This document shows positions 21,901-31,235 of a stretch of DNA of 64,000 nt, in pieces. The notes below the pieces were generated by a model. That model was not told the DNA's origin and did no database searches. It worked only from the letters and a program-made list of their open reading frames with translations. How positions within the stretch are numbered: the stretch's first letter is position 1; each line of letters opens with the position of its first letter. The stretch is taken from positions 7,668,582 through 7,732,581 of the forward strand of contig BCKC01000001.1 of assembly GCA_001600455.1 (NCBI GenBank). The letters run 5' to 3'. A program made the translations under genes and the position numbers. The stretch is from Endocalyx cinctus. Taxonomy: Eukaryota; Ascomycota; Sordariomycetes; Amphisphaeriales; Apiosporaceae.

Positions 21901-23710
21901 TTCTTGCCGGGTGCATCATGGTTTTCGGTTCAGGTATCGTCGCTTTTGGCTCGTGGGCATCGGAGGGTGCCAAGGTAGACGGTGGAATGGGCAGAGCTTT
22001 GGTTGAAGTCTGAGCGAGAATCTGTTGTGCGATTGAAAAGGCAAACGAAGCCACCAGGTTATCAACGACTTCCCTAACTACGGGATCGTTTTGAATATCT
22101 TCAGCCGATGCAGTATTTTCACCGCCTGCCAAACTCATTTCGGAGAGTGCACGAAAAATATCATTTCTCATGACTTGGGAAACAGAAGGTATGAATTCTA
22201 AGGTTCGTCGACAGATCTCTGCCAGCATCGAAAGATCTTCATGCTCATTTTCTTTATGTTTTGGTGCTAGCGCTCTAGGTGCCACGCCGTGAATGATGGA
22301 TTCTTGTTGTTCCCGAAGCTTGGCTACTAGCTCCTCTCTAGTTGAGTAGGCATTTCCGAGACGAAGAAGTAAAGCTATCTGTCTTGCAAATATATAGCAC
22401 CGAAAGTCAAAGACCGAAACGTTGTTGGCGACAATCATATCACGATATGGCTTCTTGCTAGAGCTGATAGGAATATCGTCATACGCATCGACGCCCGGAG
22501 CATTCGATGTTTGAGCCGATTGCAGGTCAACCACTTCATCGTCTTCTAAGTCGATGCCGATGACAGCAGCTCGCGCCTTGAGCGCAATTTGCTTCAGCTC
22601 CTCGGTATAACTTAGAAGAGCATTTGCGGCGGATCCCGAACGGCCTAGGGTCTGCTCCCTGATAATCATATCCAGTCCGACACTTAGCTCGTCATAACCA
22701 ACGAGGGCATCCTCGACTAAGCCGACACTCTCAAATCCGCGTGCAAGACCTTCTTTCAAAATAAAAAAAGTACAGAAATTCCAGCCGGGTAAGGATCTCT
22801 GAGCATCCTTCTCTTTGATGTCTTCTTCGTACTGGCTTACGCGTAGGTCGAAGCTAGATAGTATTAAGCCCCTGAATTTCATGACAAGGTCTGACCAGGC
22901 GTTTTCCGTGTCCTGTTCCGTCTCGGTATAACCGGTGGGAACGGCAGGGACCACACGGGGCAGAATGTCGTACGGGACATCGTTTATGCCAATGCGTATC
23001 TGGGCAATTCTATCCTGGGTAGCCTTCCCAGAGCTATTGAAGTCCGATCGTAGTTTTTCAAGAAGAGTGCTAGATCCCGGACGCCATCTTGAAGCGGCCG
23101 AGGATCTTTCGGAGCCGGACTCGGAATTCGATTTTCGTGGTTGCGTAGAAGCGACAGTATTAGGTATAACGACGTGGATGATTAGCCATTCACACGCATC
23201 ATGATTTTCTGCGCCGCTGGTCTTCTTGGAACTCGAGTTTGGGGTGTGGTTTTTTATCCAGTCGCGTATCTCTTGCCTCACGTGTCCCTTGTAGGAGTCA
23301 TTGTCATCGCATCGCACTAGGAGGACCTTTAGATACGGCGTCTTTCTCAAGCCTGGAATCTGATGTCTCCGCGCAGGTAGGCTGTTTCGATTTATGGTCT
23401 GATCTATAGTATCTGTCGACAAGGTGGAAGGGGTAGGAGAGGCACCGAGTTGGGTTTGGAAACCATCGTTGTCAGGTCGAAGATTGGAAGGCGGAGGTGA
23501 GGATATGGGTGAAGTGACGGAGGTTGCTTCACCGGCGGGAACGAGTTCTATATGAAGGGTGTCGATAGAGCGTAGAGGGCCGGCATGCGATTGCCAATGA
23601 AGATTTCGTAAAGGGAGTCTGGGAACCAAACCAGGAGCTAGAAGCTTGAAGACACCGTGAGGATCGAAGTACTCGACAGTGACTTTGGAAGTAGAAAACG
23701 GCTGCTCCAT
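18935..23710 (-). CDS. TRS130: TRAPP-II complex subunit Trs130 / TRAPPC10
   Basis: Exons 23710..20801 and 20743..18935 join across a 57-nt phase-0 intron (TSN then SAIPGLYE) to give about 1572 aa. The N-terminus has the TRAPPC10 pattern: VTVEYFDPHGVFKLL, LPLRNLHWQSHAGPLRSI, TPYLKVLLVRCDDNDSYKGH, EWLIIHVVIP and later LPGWNFCTFFILKEGLARGF. The C-terminal half is beta-rich with immunoglobulin-like stretches (SFSYEI-type strands, GYLPYPSVDIREI). TRAPP-II acts at the late Golgi as exchange factor for Ypt31/Rab11-type GTPases, and Trs130 is one of its specific subunits. Proline/serine-rich linkers at about residues 75-110 and 590-640 are probably disordered. Length is within the fungal range. Confidence 0.93.
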
Positions 23711-24834
23711 GATTAACAGCTTCTATAGCTGCGATTTTAATTCATAACTCATTACTTCGTACTTTTCGTGTATGTTCCCATATATTGTAATGATGTGAGT
23801 TGTCGCGACATTCCCTAAGAACAGGCGAACTTATAAACCGACAGGTGGTAATTTAGCCGTCAGCTGCCAAATATCAATGGCAAGGTCGGTAAATAACCCA
23901 CCAGTTTGACACGATCCTCACTGCCTCACAACCTTACTTAGTGCACTCATCTTGTACCCAACATTCTCAATGTCTAGATGGATGCAATTAGTTCTTCTAG
24001 ACGCAAATTGCCAAATCACTTATATACGTTATATATCCCCACCAGTTTATGTGCTCGTGAAAGTTGATGCCTATTTGTATTTCTTATGAAGCTTTACGAA
24101 TTCCTCGGTATCTTTAACAAGTTACCATTGATGTTTCCGAATAGTGCCAGCAAATATTAAGACCAGTCAATTTTAGACGCGAAGGCCACGCGACGGTAAA
24201 GTAACGAGCAACAGTTCTTAATCCTGAAATTGAGCTGGATAACAGCCATCGTCGGCCATGAGAATCGAAAGACTTGGTCCAATTTATCATTGTTATTAGT
24301 TCAACACTTAGGCTTTGGGCTAGAGTGATAGCTGATCATTAGATGTGACCAACCGTGTGCCGTCTGCTAATGATAGCCATGGATCACAATTCCACCTTCA
24401 GTAGCACAATACTGCGTACATATTAATAGCTGAAAGAAACGATTTTAACTTCTTTGAACCATTGGAAGCCGATCGCGGGAGCGGGACGGATCGGATTCAT
24501 ACATATACCGGTAGAAATCAAATTCCCAGCGGAGACCAGTCTTTGCGATTGCGTAACATGTGAAGGTAAAATTTCTTAGAAACATAAATACGTATAGAAC
24601 CTAGTAAATATAAAAACAAAAATTTGCATAAATTGTTTTCCGTAAATAACTTTTAACGTAATCGTTTTTATTACCGTCAATTGTCCGCAGTCAGTATACG
24701 GTGATATAGGAGAAGATACTTCATTCTGATGACTATACTGTAAATTCTAGCCTATACCATTTTATAGTACGAGAATCCCACAACTTAGCCTATCATCATC
24801 AACCATCCAAGAACTCGATGATTTTGCCAACCGC
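23711..24834. other. 1.1-kb intergenic region
   Basis: AT-rich, no credible coding frame. The segment 24799-24834 continues the kinase-like reading frame beyond its stop codon (see that gene). Confidence 0.5.
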
Positions 24835-25794
24835 TTACTCGTCGCCTTCGAGGGTTTCCATCAATTCTTCGTCAACCCATCCATCAGTATAGCCGCCTCC
24901 GAAATCGATTACCCAAGCATCATCTGTTTCCTTATGGATAAGTATGTTGTACGGCTTTCCATCTCCCCGTATAACACCAATCTCATGAAGTAAATTAATC
25001 GTTTCACGAATTTGAGATGCCCATTTCTTTCTCCTTTCCGTCGAAACCGCTTCTATATCCTCATCCTCTAGTTCCTGTAAGCTGGATAATATTCCCGTAG
25101 GAATATATTCCTCTAAAATGCCGATAATCGCCCCTATTTTTGCAGAGGTAACTAAACCAAGTAGTTCTGGTACTCGAATTGAACTATTATCGAGATGGGA
25201 TTTTGCTACCTTGCAGAGGCAGTCGAATTCACGCTCGACACTTTGCCAACATACTTCGTCACCACTTTTACAACATAATACCCTTCCTTCCACGAGAACT
25301 TTAGTAATAGACCCTTGTCCAATAAAGATTTCTAATTCTTCAATATCCCTGGATGAATATTGAGGTAATCCTATATCATTGACGATTTTCATACCAAAGG
25401 GATTGTGGTAAAGCGTTTCGTCGGTTTGCTCTGGTATTAATTCCGCTTTTTCCCCATTCGTCATAAAGCGGAACGAAAAGGTTTCTGGGTATAAAAGAGA
25501 GTGTAGATCGGTAGGATCTGGCTCATAAGGGAGGGGGGCTAGCTGATTCCAGACTAGCCCACCGGCTGCGTAAATAACTGTTTCGATTTCATTCTCAACC
25601 GCTAAAAGTTGGTCTTCGTCTTCATGGTTGACAGAGTCGAATTTTGCGATAAAATTCCCTTCAATAGTGTCGGGAGAAGATGGCGGGAGTAAAGATACGT
25701 AAAAACGTTTGCCGTGATATAAAATGGTTACGAAGACGCCGTCGCCACAGCCGCCGTCCCATTGAACCGCTTGCCAGTCCGCCGGGGGCGTCAT
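24835..25794 (-). CDS. Fungal kinase-like (protein kinase fold) protein, early stop near C-terminus
   Basis: A single exon of 319 aa. Residues 1-130 form a poorly conserved N-terminal region. The second half is a kinase-like lobe: ITKVLVEGRVLCCKSGD (nucleotide lobe lysine), SVEREFDCLCKVAKSHL (helix C), LEEYIPTGILSSLQEL (hinge), then LLHEIGVIRGDGKPYNILIH (catalytic loop with GD in place of RD) and VIDFGGGYTDGWVDEEL (DFG with extra glycines). This belongs to a large group of fungal kinase-like proteins of unknown substrate. The TAA stop is followed in frame by 11 more codons, AVGKIIEFLDG, before TGA; relatives usually carry a similar tail, so a glutamine or other codon may have become a stop. 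A GTAAGC donor overlaps the stop, so an unrecognised last exon is an alternative. Confidence 0.75.
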   Translation of the reverse strand: MTPPADWQAVQWDGGCGDGVFVTILYHGKRFYVSLLPPSSPDTIEGNFIAKFDSVNHEDEDQLLAVENEIETVIYAAGGLVWNQLAPLPYEPDPTDLHSLLYPETFSFRFMTNGEKAELIPEQTDETLYHNPFGMKIVNDIGLPQYSSRDIEELEIFIGQGSITKVLVEGRVLCCKSGDEVCWQSVEREFDCLCKVAKSHLDNSSIRVPELLGLVTSAKIGAIIGILEEYIPTGILSSLQELEDEDIEAVSTERRKKWASQIRETINLLHEIGVIRGDGKPYNILIHKETDDAWVIDFGGGYTDGWVDEELMETLEGDE

Positions 25795-26362
25795 CTTCCG
25801 TTTTATCGTTAATGTAAGGATTTTGTAAAGGCCTATAAAGTAAATTGGAATTAGGACTAAATCATGGCTAGTTTAGGCCTACTTAGGGGCCCTCTCGTAG
25901 CACATTCCAATAGCTGGAGGGATTTTCCTCGAGCATTAATCTATGTTATTCAATACTCCATAAGAAACCTATCTCACACTAATAATTTATATGGTAAATG
26001 TACTAAATTAATGATAACTTTCCTCAAAAATCTATTAACCCCCCCTAAATTTTTACGAATGCGCCCCCTTAGTGAGGAACGAACGAATAGAGGGAGTTCG
26101 CTTTTAAGCTTGGCTCCTCTAGCTAGCCTAGTACTCAGGCAGCTGTCAGGATACTTAATTAATGAGCGACTAAGGTGAGCCTGAGCAAAAGCGGCAAATA
26201 TATTATTTCGGGTTTGTCCAAAAAAAAAAAAAAAAAAAAGATCAACGTAAAACCCAGAACCCGTCAAATGAGGGTATATATCATACAGTTATCGTATAAC
26301 TTATGAAATCCACAGTTAATAGGATATAATATACTTGGTCTAACCCAATCGCGACTGAAAAC
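25795..26362. other. Divergent promoter region
   Basis: 568 bp between the kinase-like gene and MRI1. It contains a 19-A run (26220-26239). A 104-codon open frame at 25864 has no recognisable features. Confidence 0.5.
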
Positions 26363-27678
26363 ATGTCTGGCGGCGGTCTTCAAGCAATTCGCTATGCGCG
26401 GGGCAAATTAGAAGTTCTCGACCAGCTTCGACTACCGCACGAACATCACTACGATGAGGTGTCAACGGGCGAAGAGGCCTTCGATTGCATCAAATCTATG
26501 CGCGTTAGAGGTTTGCTTTTCCCTTTAGAACCCTTAAAAAGAAAAAAAAAGAAAAAAAGAACTAATTAACTCATTGAAATTCTATAGGCGCGCCGGCGAT
26601 AGCCATCGTCGCAGCGTTAGCTCTCGGGGTTGAGTTGCATAACGGAGCTTGCAGTGAGTGACCAGACAACCGATTCACCACCTTCGCCAAAAGTATTCTC
26701 GTAACTAATTTTTATGACTACGAGACAGTCGCATCTACTCCGGATGACACAATAACCTACATTGACTCGCGACTCGACTACCTGAAGCTTTCGCGCCCTA
26801 CCGCAGTCGATCTAACCAATGCGATCAGCCACCTAAAAGACGTAATCCGGTCTACTGCATCATCACCCTCGAAAGAGTCCATTATATCCTCTTACCTGGC
26901 CGCCGCCGAGGAAATCTTCCGTAAAGACACGGAGACTAATATCTCGATCGGTTCTATCGGTCGCGACTGGATCCTTTCTAATTCTCAGAACGACAAGGTC
27001 TCCGTCCTGACGCACTGTAACACTGGTTCCTTAGCCACATCGGGACACGGTACTGCTCTGGGTATTATCCGCACTTTGTTCTCTTCCGGCAACCTTTCTC
27101 ATGCCTTCTGCACCGAGACCCGCCCGTATAACCAAGGCTCGCGCCTCACTGCGTTTGAATTAGTATACGAGGGGATTCCGTCGACGCTCATAACGGACTC
27201 GATGGCCGGCGCATTATTCTCTTCTCGCAAAGAAACCTCCGACCCTATCGCAGCCGTAATCGTGGGTGCCGACCGCGTTGTGCGCAACGGAGACACGGCC
27301 AACAAGGTAGGCACGTACGCTTTAGCCGTCTTGGCACGTCATCACGGCGCCAAATTCATCGTGGCTGCGCCTACGACCAGTATCGACTTGCAAACTGCCG
27401 CGGGAAAAGAGATCAAGATCGAAGAGCGAAAGCCCGAGGAACTGACGCAGATCTCGGGTGCCGTGGTTAACGACGACGGTAAAGTCGATACCAGCCGCAC
27501 CGCCCGTGTCGCCATCGCGCATCAGGGCATCAACGTCTGGAACCCGGCTTTTGACGTTACTCCTGCAGCTCTGATCGACGCCGTCGTCACTGAAAAGGGA
27601 GCTGTAGTGAAAGGTGACGACGGTGTTTTCGACTTTAAGAATATCATGCCCGAGAGGTGGGCACAAGTTGTCGGGTAG
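26363..27678 (+). CDS. MRI1: Methylthioribose-1-phosphate isomerase
   Basis: Three exons (26363..26510, 26588..26653, 26729..27678) give 387 aa with agreeing phases. The second intron, GTGAGT to CAG with an ACTAAT branch-like site, removes an in-frame stop. Family landmarks: LQAIRYARGKLEVLDQLRLP, MRVRGAPAIAIVAALALGVE across intron 1, LDYLKLSRPTAVDL, VLTHCNTGSLAT with the catalytic cysteine, TRPYNQGSRLTAFEL and GADRVVRNGDTANKVGTYAL with the catalytic aspartate. The enzyme converts 5-methylthioribose-1-phosphate to 5-methylthioribulose-1-phosphate in the cytosolic methionine salvage pathway and is related to eIF2B alpha. No other salvage gene is nearby. Confidence 0.93.
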
Positions 27679-28546
27679 CAGTACATGACGGCGATGTTTA
27701 AGTCAGAATATCCGCGTAGAAGAATTTCGAAAGTGTTTAATAAGAATAAGATGCGAAAAAAAAAAAAAAAAAGACGGGATTGCCTTGGGAATAAAACATC
27801 TTTGCTGCATGATCGTTACCCATTGCGCATGCGATGCGCACAGGTGTGCGTCTTCTAGTAAATAAATGATGAAAGCTTCTTCCGAAGCTTATCTCAGAGC
27901 CATGATCTTTTGAACCCACCAGCACATAGGCCAATCAAACGGCCGTACGTATATCACTATCTGACGAGTTTGAGACAATACTGATATCATTCTCTTGATC
28001 TACGTCGCGTCACCAAAAACAATGTTTTGAAAACTATGTCGAGGGATATCCTGAAAGCAGATAGGACAGACTCACAATGTATCATAAGAACAGTTTTTTA
28101 CTCGTTTCCGAAGAGCGATAGTATTACGCATAACAATAGAGCGCTGTAAGTCCTGTACATCCTCAAAATGCCTGAAGAGTCCTTGTAAGATGCAAAAAAC
28201 TGTTTAGATCGATTAATAAAGTCTCGAGCGTTGAAGAAGTGGGATAAAACTACAAGATCCAGGTATCACCGTGGTGAATCAGTCACAGACGTACGTGCGT
28301 ATATACCATATAGCCGAGGAGACAGGAGAAAGGGGGAGTCATGTAAACATGGCTTCTGGTTTGGATACAAATATGGCCAGCTTTCCCCTACTTGCTACCG
28401 ACTCTTTATCATGACCGCAAATACACAAGTCGTAACACCTCACAATCTAGAAAATACAAGTATTTTTCATTATTTTATTTCTCGTAATATAAGCAAATCT
28501 TTCCTTCACAAAAAACCTCCACTCGTTACCAAACCGTTTCTAGAAT
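27679..28546. other. 868-bp intergenic region
   Basis: Contains a 16-A run (27757-27772) and a short inverted repeat around 27872-27890 (AGCTTC/GAAGCT). A 140-codon open frame starting at 28231 overlaps the next gene in another frame and has no features of its own. Confidence 0.5.
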
Positions 28547-28819
28547 ATGAAGTCTATCACCGTCTTTTCCCTCTCCCTAATAGCCGCAGGGTCCAACGCC
28601 TTCGTCATCACCAACTGCGACAACGGCCGTTCGACCAACTTCGGCGACAATAAATGTCAGATCTGGACAGCACCCAACTTCCGATACCAGAGCGACGCCA
28701 AATGCAGACTCACTGCCTTCGCCGAAGGTAACTGCCAGGGTGCCGCCTTGGGTACCAACCAGCAGGAGGTCTGTCATAGCTTTAAAGGTGTGACGTCGAT
28801 CCTCTGCACGAAAGGTTGA
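28547..28819 (+). CDS. Small cysteine-rich secreted protein
   Basis: A single exon of 90 aa. Residues 1-18 (MKSITVFSLSLIAAGSNA) are a clear signal peptide with a small-residue cleavage site. The mature part, about 72 residues, contains six cysteines (in TNCD, NKCQ, AKCR, GNCQ, EVCH, ILCT), enough for three disulfides. It is rich in Asn, Gly, Thr and Phe. Size and composition are those of fungal small secreted proteins, a class that includes effectors and surface or antimicrobial proteins, but no specific family or activity can be assigned. A TATA-like TATAAG sequence lies about 60 bp upstream. No neighbour suggests a pathway. Confidence 0.75.
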   Translation: MKSITVFSLSLIAAGSNAFVITNCDNGRSTNFGDNKCQIWTAPNFRYQSDAKCRLTAFAEGNCQGAALGTNQQEVCHSFKGVTSILCTKG

Positions 28820-29434
28820 GAGAAGATATCCAGTGATAGAGATAGAGTCGGTCTTGGGATTTGAGGGCAAGTTTCGTCGCTTCTAAGAGCAATGCAAACT
28901 TGAGGTTCACTGGGTATCAGGAGTATACGCACATTACGTACCATGTTGTTTCTCAAAAGGAGTATTGAGAAAAAGATATGCAAGAAGAAAAAACTACTTT
29001 CGAATTATTTTTTTTGGTCGACTTGTGAAAGTCTCGCCATTGCTATTCAAGCTCCCCATTCTTCCCATTTATCTATTTCTAAACAATATAAGCAATATCC
29101 TCTTCACGAGATCTGAATGACTTGGATTCGAAAAGCTTGCTATCTCAGTGCTTTCTATATTTGCCCTCTCCTACCACCCATTTTTTACTTCGTGTCAAGT
29201 TTGATTTGAATGCTATTTTTTGAACTTTACGAGCATCTACTAGAGCTAAGCCGAACCCACCAAGAGAGAAAGATACAGGAATAGCGGAATGATGACTGGC
29301 ATCAGAGAAACGTAGGCTGAGTTCATATTTACCGCGATTTGTATTACTCACGCTATGAGGGTATCTAGTATTATATAGATCAACCAGCTATTCACTTACG
29401 CTCTTTCTTTCCCCCACCCATCTTCAAAACCCTC
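28820..29434. other. Convergent 3' intergenic region
   Basis: 615 bp between the small secreted protein and the M20 peptidase 3' ends. AT-rich; nothing recognisable. Confidence 0.5.
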
Positions 29435-30718
29435 TTATTCGCCTAAAGCATGTAATATAAGCTTCTTATAATCCTCGACGGCCCTCTCGAGATCTCCCAA
29501 CTTGATCGCCTCGTCCGGTCCGTGCGCGACGAAGATAGTTCCCGGGCCGTACAGGTACTTGGTATGGTTTCCCTCGAGATTCGGAACATCCGTACCGTAA
29601 TTCACCGTCAGAGTCTCGAACCCGTCGACGTCGCACGCGCACTCGACCACGCCGTAGCCCGTGAAGCAGTCGTACTCGAACGCGTCCCCGTCGATCCCGT
29701 CGAGGATATCCTTGACCCTCTCGACCACGATCTTGCCGCCGTCCGACTGCGGGCCGATGGCCACCCGACCCGTCACCTTGGCCATGGCCCACTCGGGAAT
29801 CACGTTGGACGCGACGCCGCCCTGAAGCATCCCGACGTTGACCGTCGTGTTCCCGAACTCGTCCGTGCTTCCGAGATCGGCGTCCAGGACGGCGACGAGG
29901 CCGCGCATCAGCACCTCGGTCGCGCTGCGCCCCAGCCAAGGGTAGCCCGAATGGCCCGCTCGGCCGTGGGCGACGACGGTGCATCCGAAAATGCCTTTGT
30001 GGCCGCACACGAGCTTGGACTCGGTCGGCTCGCCGAAGATGGCGGCTTTGAAGTTTGGTTTTTCCGCGGATTCGAAGGAGGACGATAACGAGGAGGAGAA
30101 GTATTTCATCCCGTCCCCGTTCGTCTCTTCTCCGACGACGTATAATAACATCAGCTCGTCCGGGTTTTCGAGTTCGTCACCCTCGAGCAGAGATATCACG
30201 GCCTCGATCTGCGCCGCCACGCTTGCTTTGGCATCTACGCTACCCCGTCCCGAAATCGTCGTCTCCGGGCCCAAGGGTCCCTCGCTGATTCCGTAAGGAA
30301 GAAATGGCGGCACTGTGTCGATATGGCTGGTTACGAGGACTTTCGGGTTGGATTTGCGCGCGGGGCCGGGCCAGGCTAGAACGTTAAACCGCGGCTTTGA
30401 TTCCTCATCTTCTTTCCAGGCTGCTTCGGAAGAGGCGGATTTGTTAGGTGGGGGTACAAGCTGCAATTCCGCGACGAAATTTCTCGACGTCAGATAATCG
30501 ACCAAGAAATTGCCAATTTCATTTTCGGTCCCGGAAACGGAGGAAATCTCGACGATAGACTTGTGCAGAGAAACAAGGTCTTCTCGGTAGGTTGGCGAGG
30601 AATCAGTCGTTTGGTGGGAGAAAGGTTGAGCCTCGTCAAGAAGCAGTTTCTGTTGCTGATGTCCGTTGACGCTGGTGGACAGCAGTGCCAAGAGAGGTGC
30701 GAGCTCCTGAAACCTCAT
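29435..30718 (-). CDS. Secreted M20 metallopeptidase (carboxypeptidase / ArgE-DapE type)
   Basis: A single exon of 427 aa. Residues 1-19 (MRFQELAPLLALLSTSVNG) look like a signal peptide. The M20 di-zinc site is complete: TSHIDTVPP (His, catalytic Asp), SGRGSVDAKAS (bridging Asp), VVGEETNGDGM (catalytic Glu and ligand Glu), IFGEPTESKL (acidic ligand position) and VAHGPDEAIKLGDL (His). The dimerisation/lid domain is inserted between residues 235 and 350 (CTVVAHGRAGHSGYPWLG). Fungal homologues are annotated as probable secreted carboxypeptidases or as acetylornithine deacetylase-like; the signal peptide favours extracellular or vacuolar peptide hydrolysis over arginine biosynthesis. The coding region is notably GC-rich compared with its flanks. 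Confidence 0.9.
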   Translation of the reverse strand: MRFQELAPLLALLSTSVNGHQQQKLLLDEAQPFSHQTTDSSPTYREDLVSLHKSIVEISSVSGTENEIGNFLVDYLTSRNFVAELQLVPPPNKSASSEAAWKEDEESKPRFNVLAWPGPARKSNPKVLVTSHIDTVPPFLPYGISEGPLGPETTISGRGSVDAKASVAAQIEAVISLLEGDELENPDELMLLYVVGEETNGDGMKYFSSSLSSSFESAEKPNFKAAIFGEPTESKLVCGHKGIFGCTVVAHGRAGHSGYPWLGRSATEVLMRGLVAVLDADLGSTDEFGNTTVNVGMLQGGVASNVIPEWAMAKVTGRVAIGPQSDGGKIVVERVKDILDGIDGDAFEYDCFTGYGVVECACDVDGFETLTVNYGTDVPNLEGNHTKYLYGPGTIFVAHGPDEAIKLGDLERAVEDYKKLILHALGE

Positions 30719-31235
30719 TATGTATTTCTTCCTCGTTTTTACGATATCTACTTTATAAGTATAAGATAACTCAATTAGCTAAATCAAATCAATTGATTCA
30801 TGTAGAAAAGATATCGCAAAGTAAATATGTAATAAGAATATAGAGGAAATGAATGCAGAGGACTAGCATTTGTTTTGTTTTTTTTTATATGGAATTCATT
30901 TAAATGTGGAGAGCTCTATCCAAGCTTCCCTCCCAGCCTCCCTACCTCCGTGACCGGGTGATCGGTGATCGGCTTCGAAAGATAAAAAAGCCGAACTCAT
31001 CGTAACCCGACGGCTACACATCTGTAGACATGAACGAATGACACCCACATATTATATCTAATAAAATCTAGATGGATATAAATGCTAATCTCAATAATCT
31101 AATTTTGATAATACTTTCATTAATCTAGCTAATTTTTCTTTCATGATATTTGGGTATGTATGATATTACATTTCATATTATCTCTTTTCTGTCTTATGTG
31201 TTTCCTATTTTCTTCTTCCTGGGTATCATCATATT
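30719..31235. other. 517-bp intergenic region
   Basis: Upstream region of the M20 peptidase and 3' flank of the kinase gene. AT-rich, nothing recognisable. Confidence 0.5.

Noticed and set aside
26654..26728. MRI1 as a pseudogene because of an in-frame stop
   Set aside because: A GTGAGT-CAG intron with an ACTAAT branch-like site removes the stop and restores the family sequence with correct phase.
29466..30296. Long plus- and minus-strand frames over the M20 peptidase gene
   Set aside because: Arg/Asp- or His-rich shadow translations caused by high third-position GC in the true frame.
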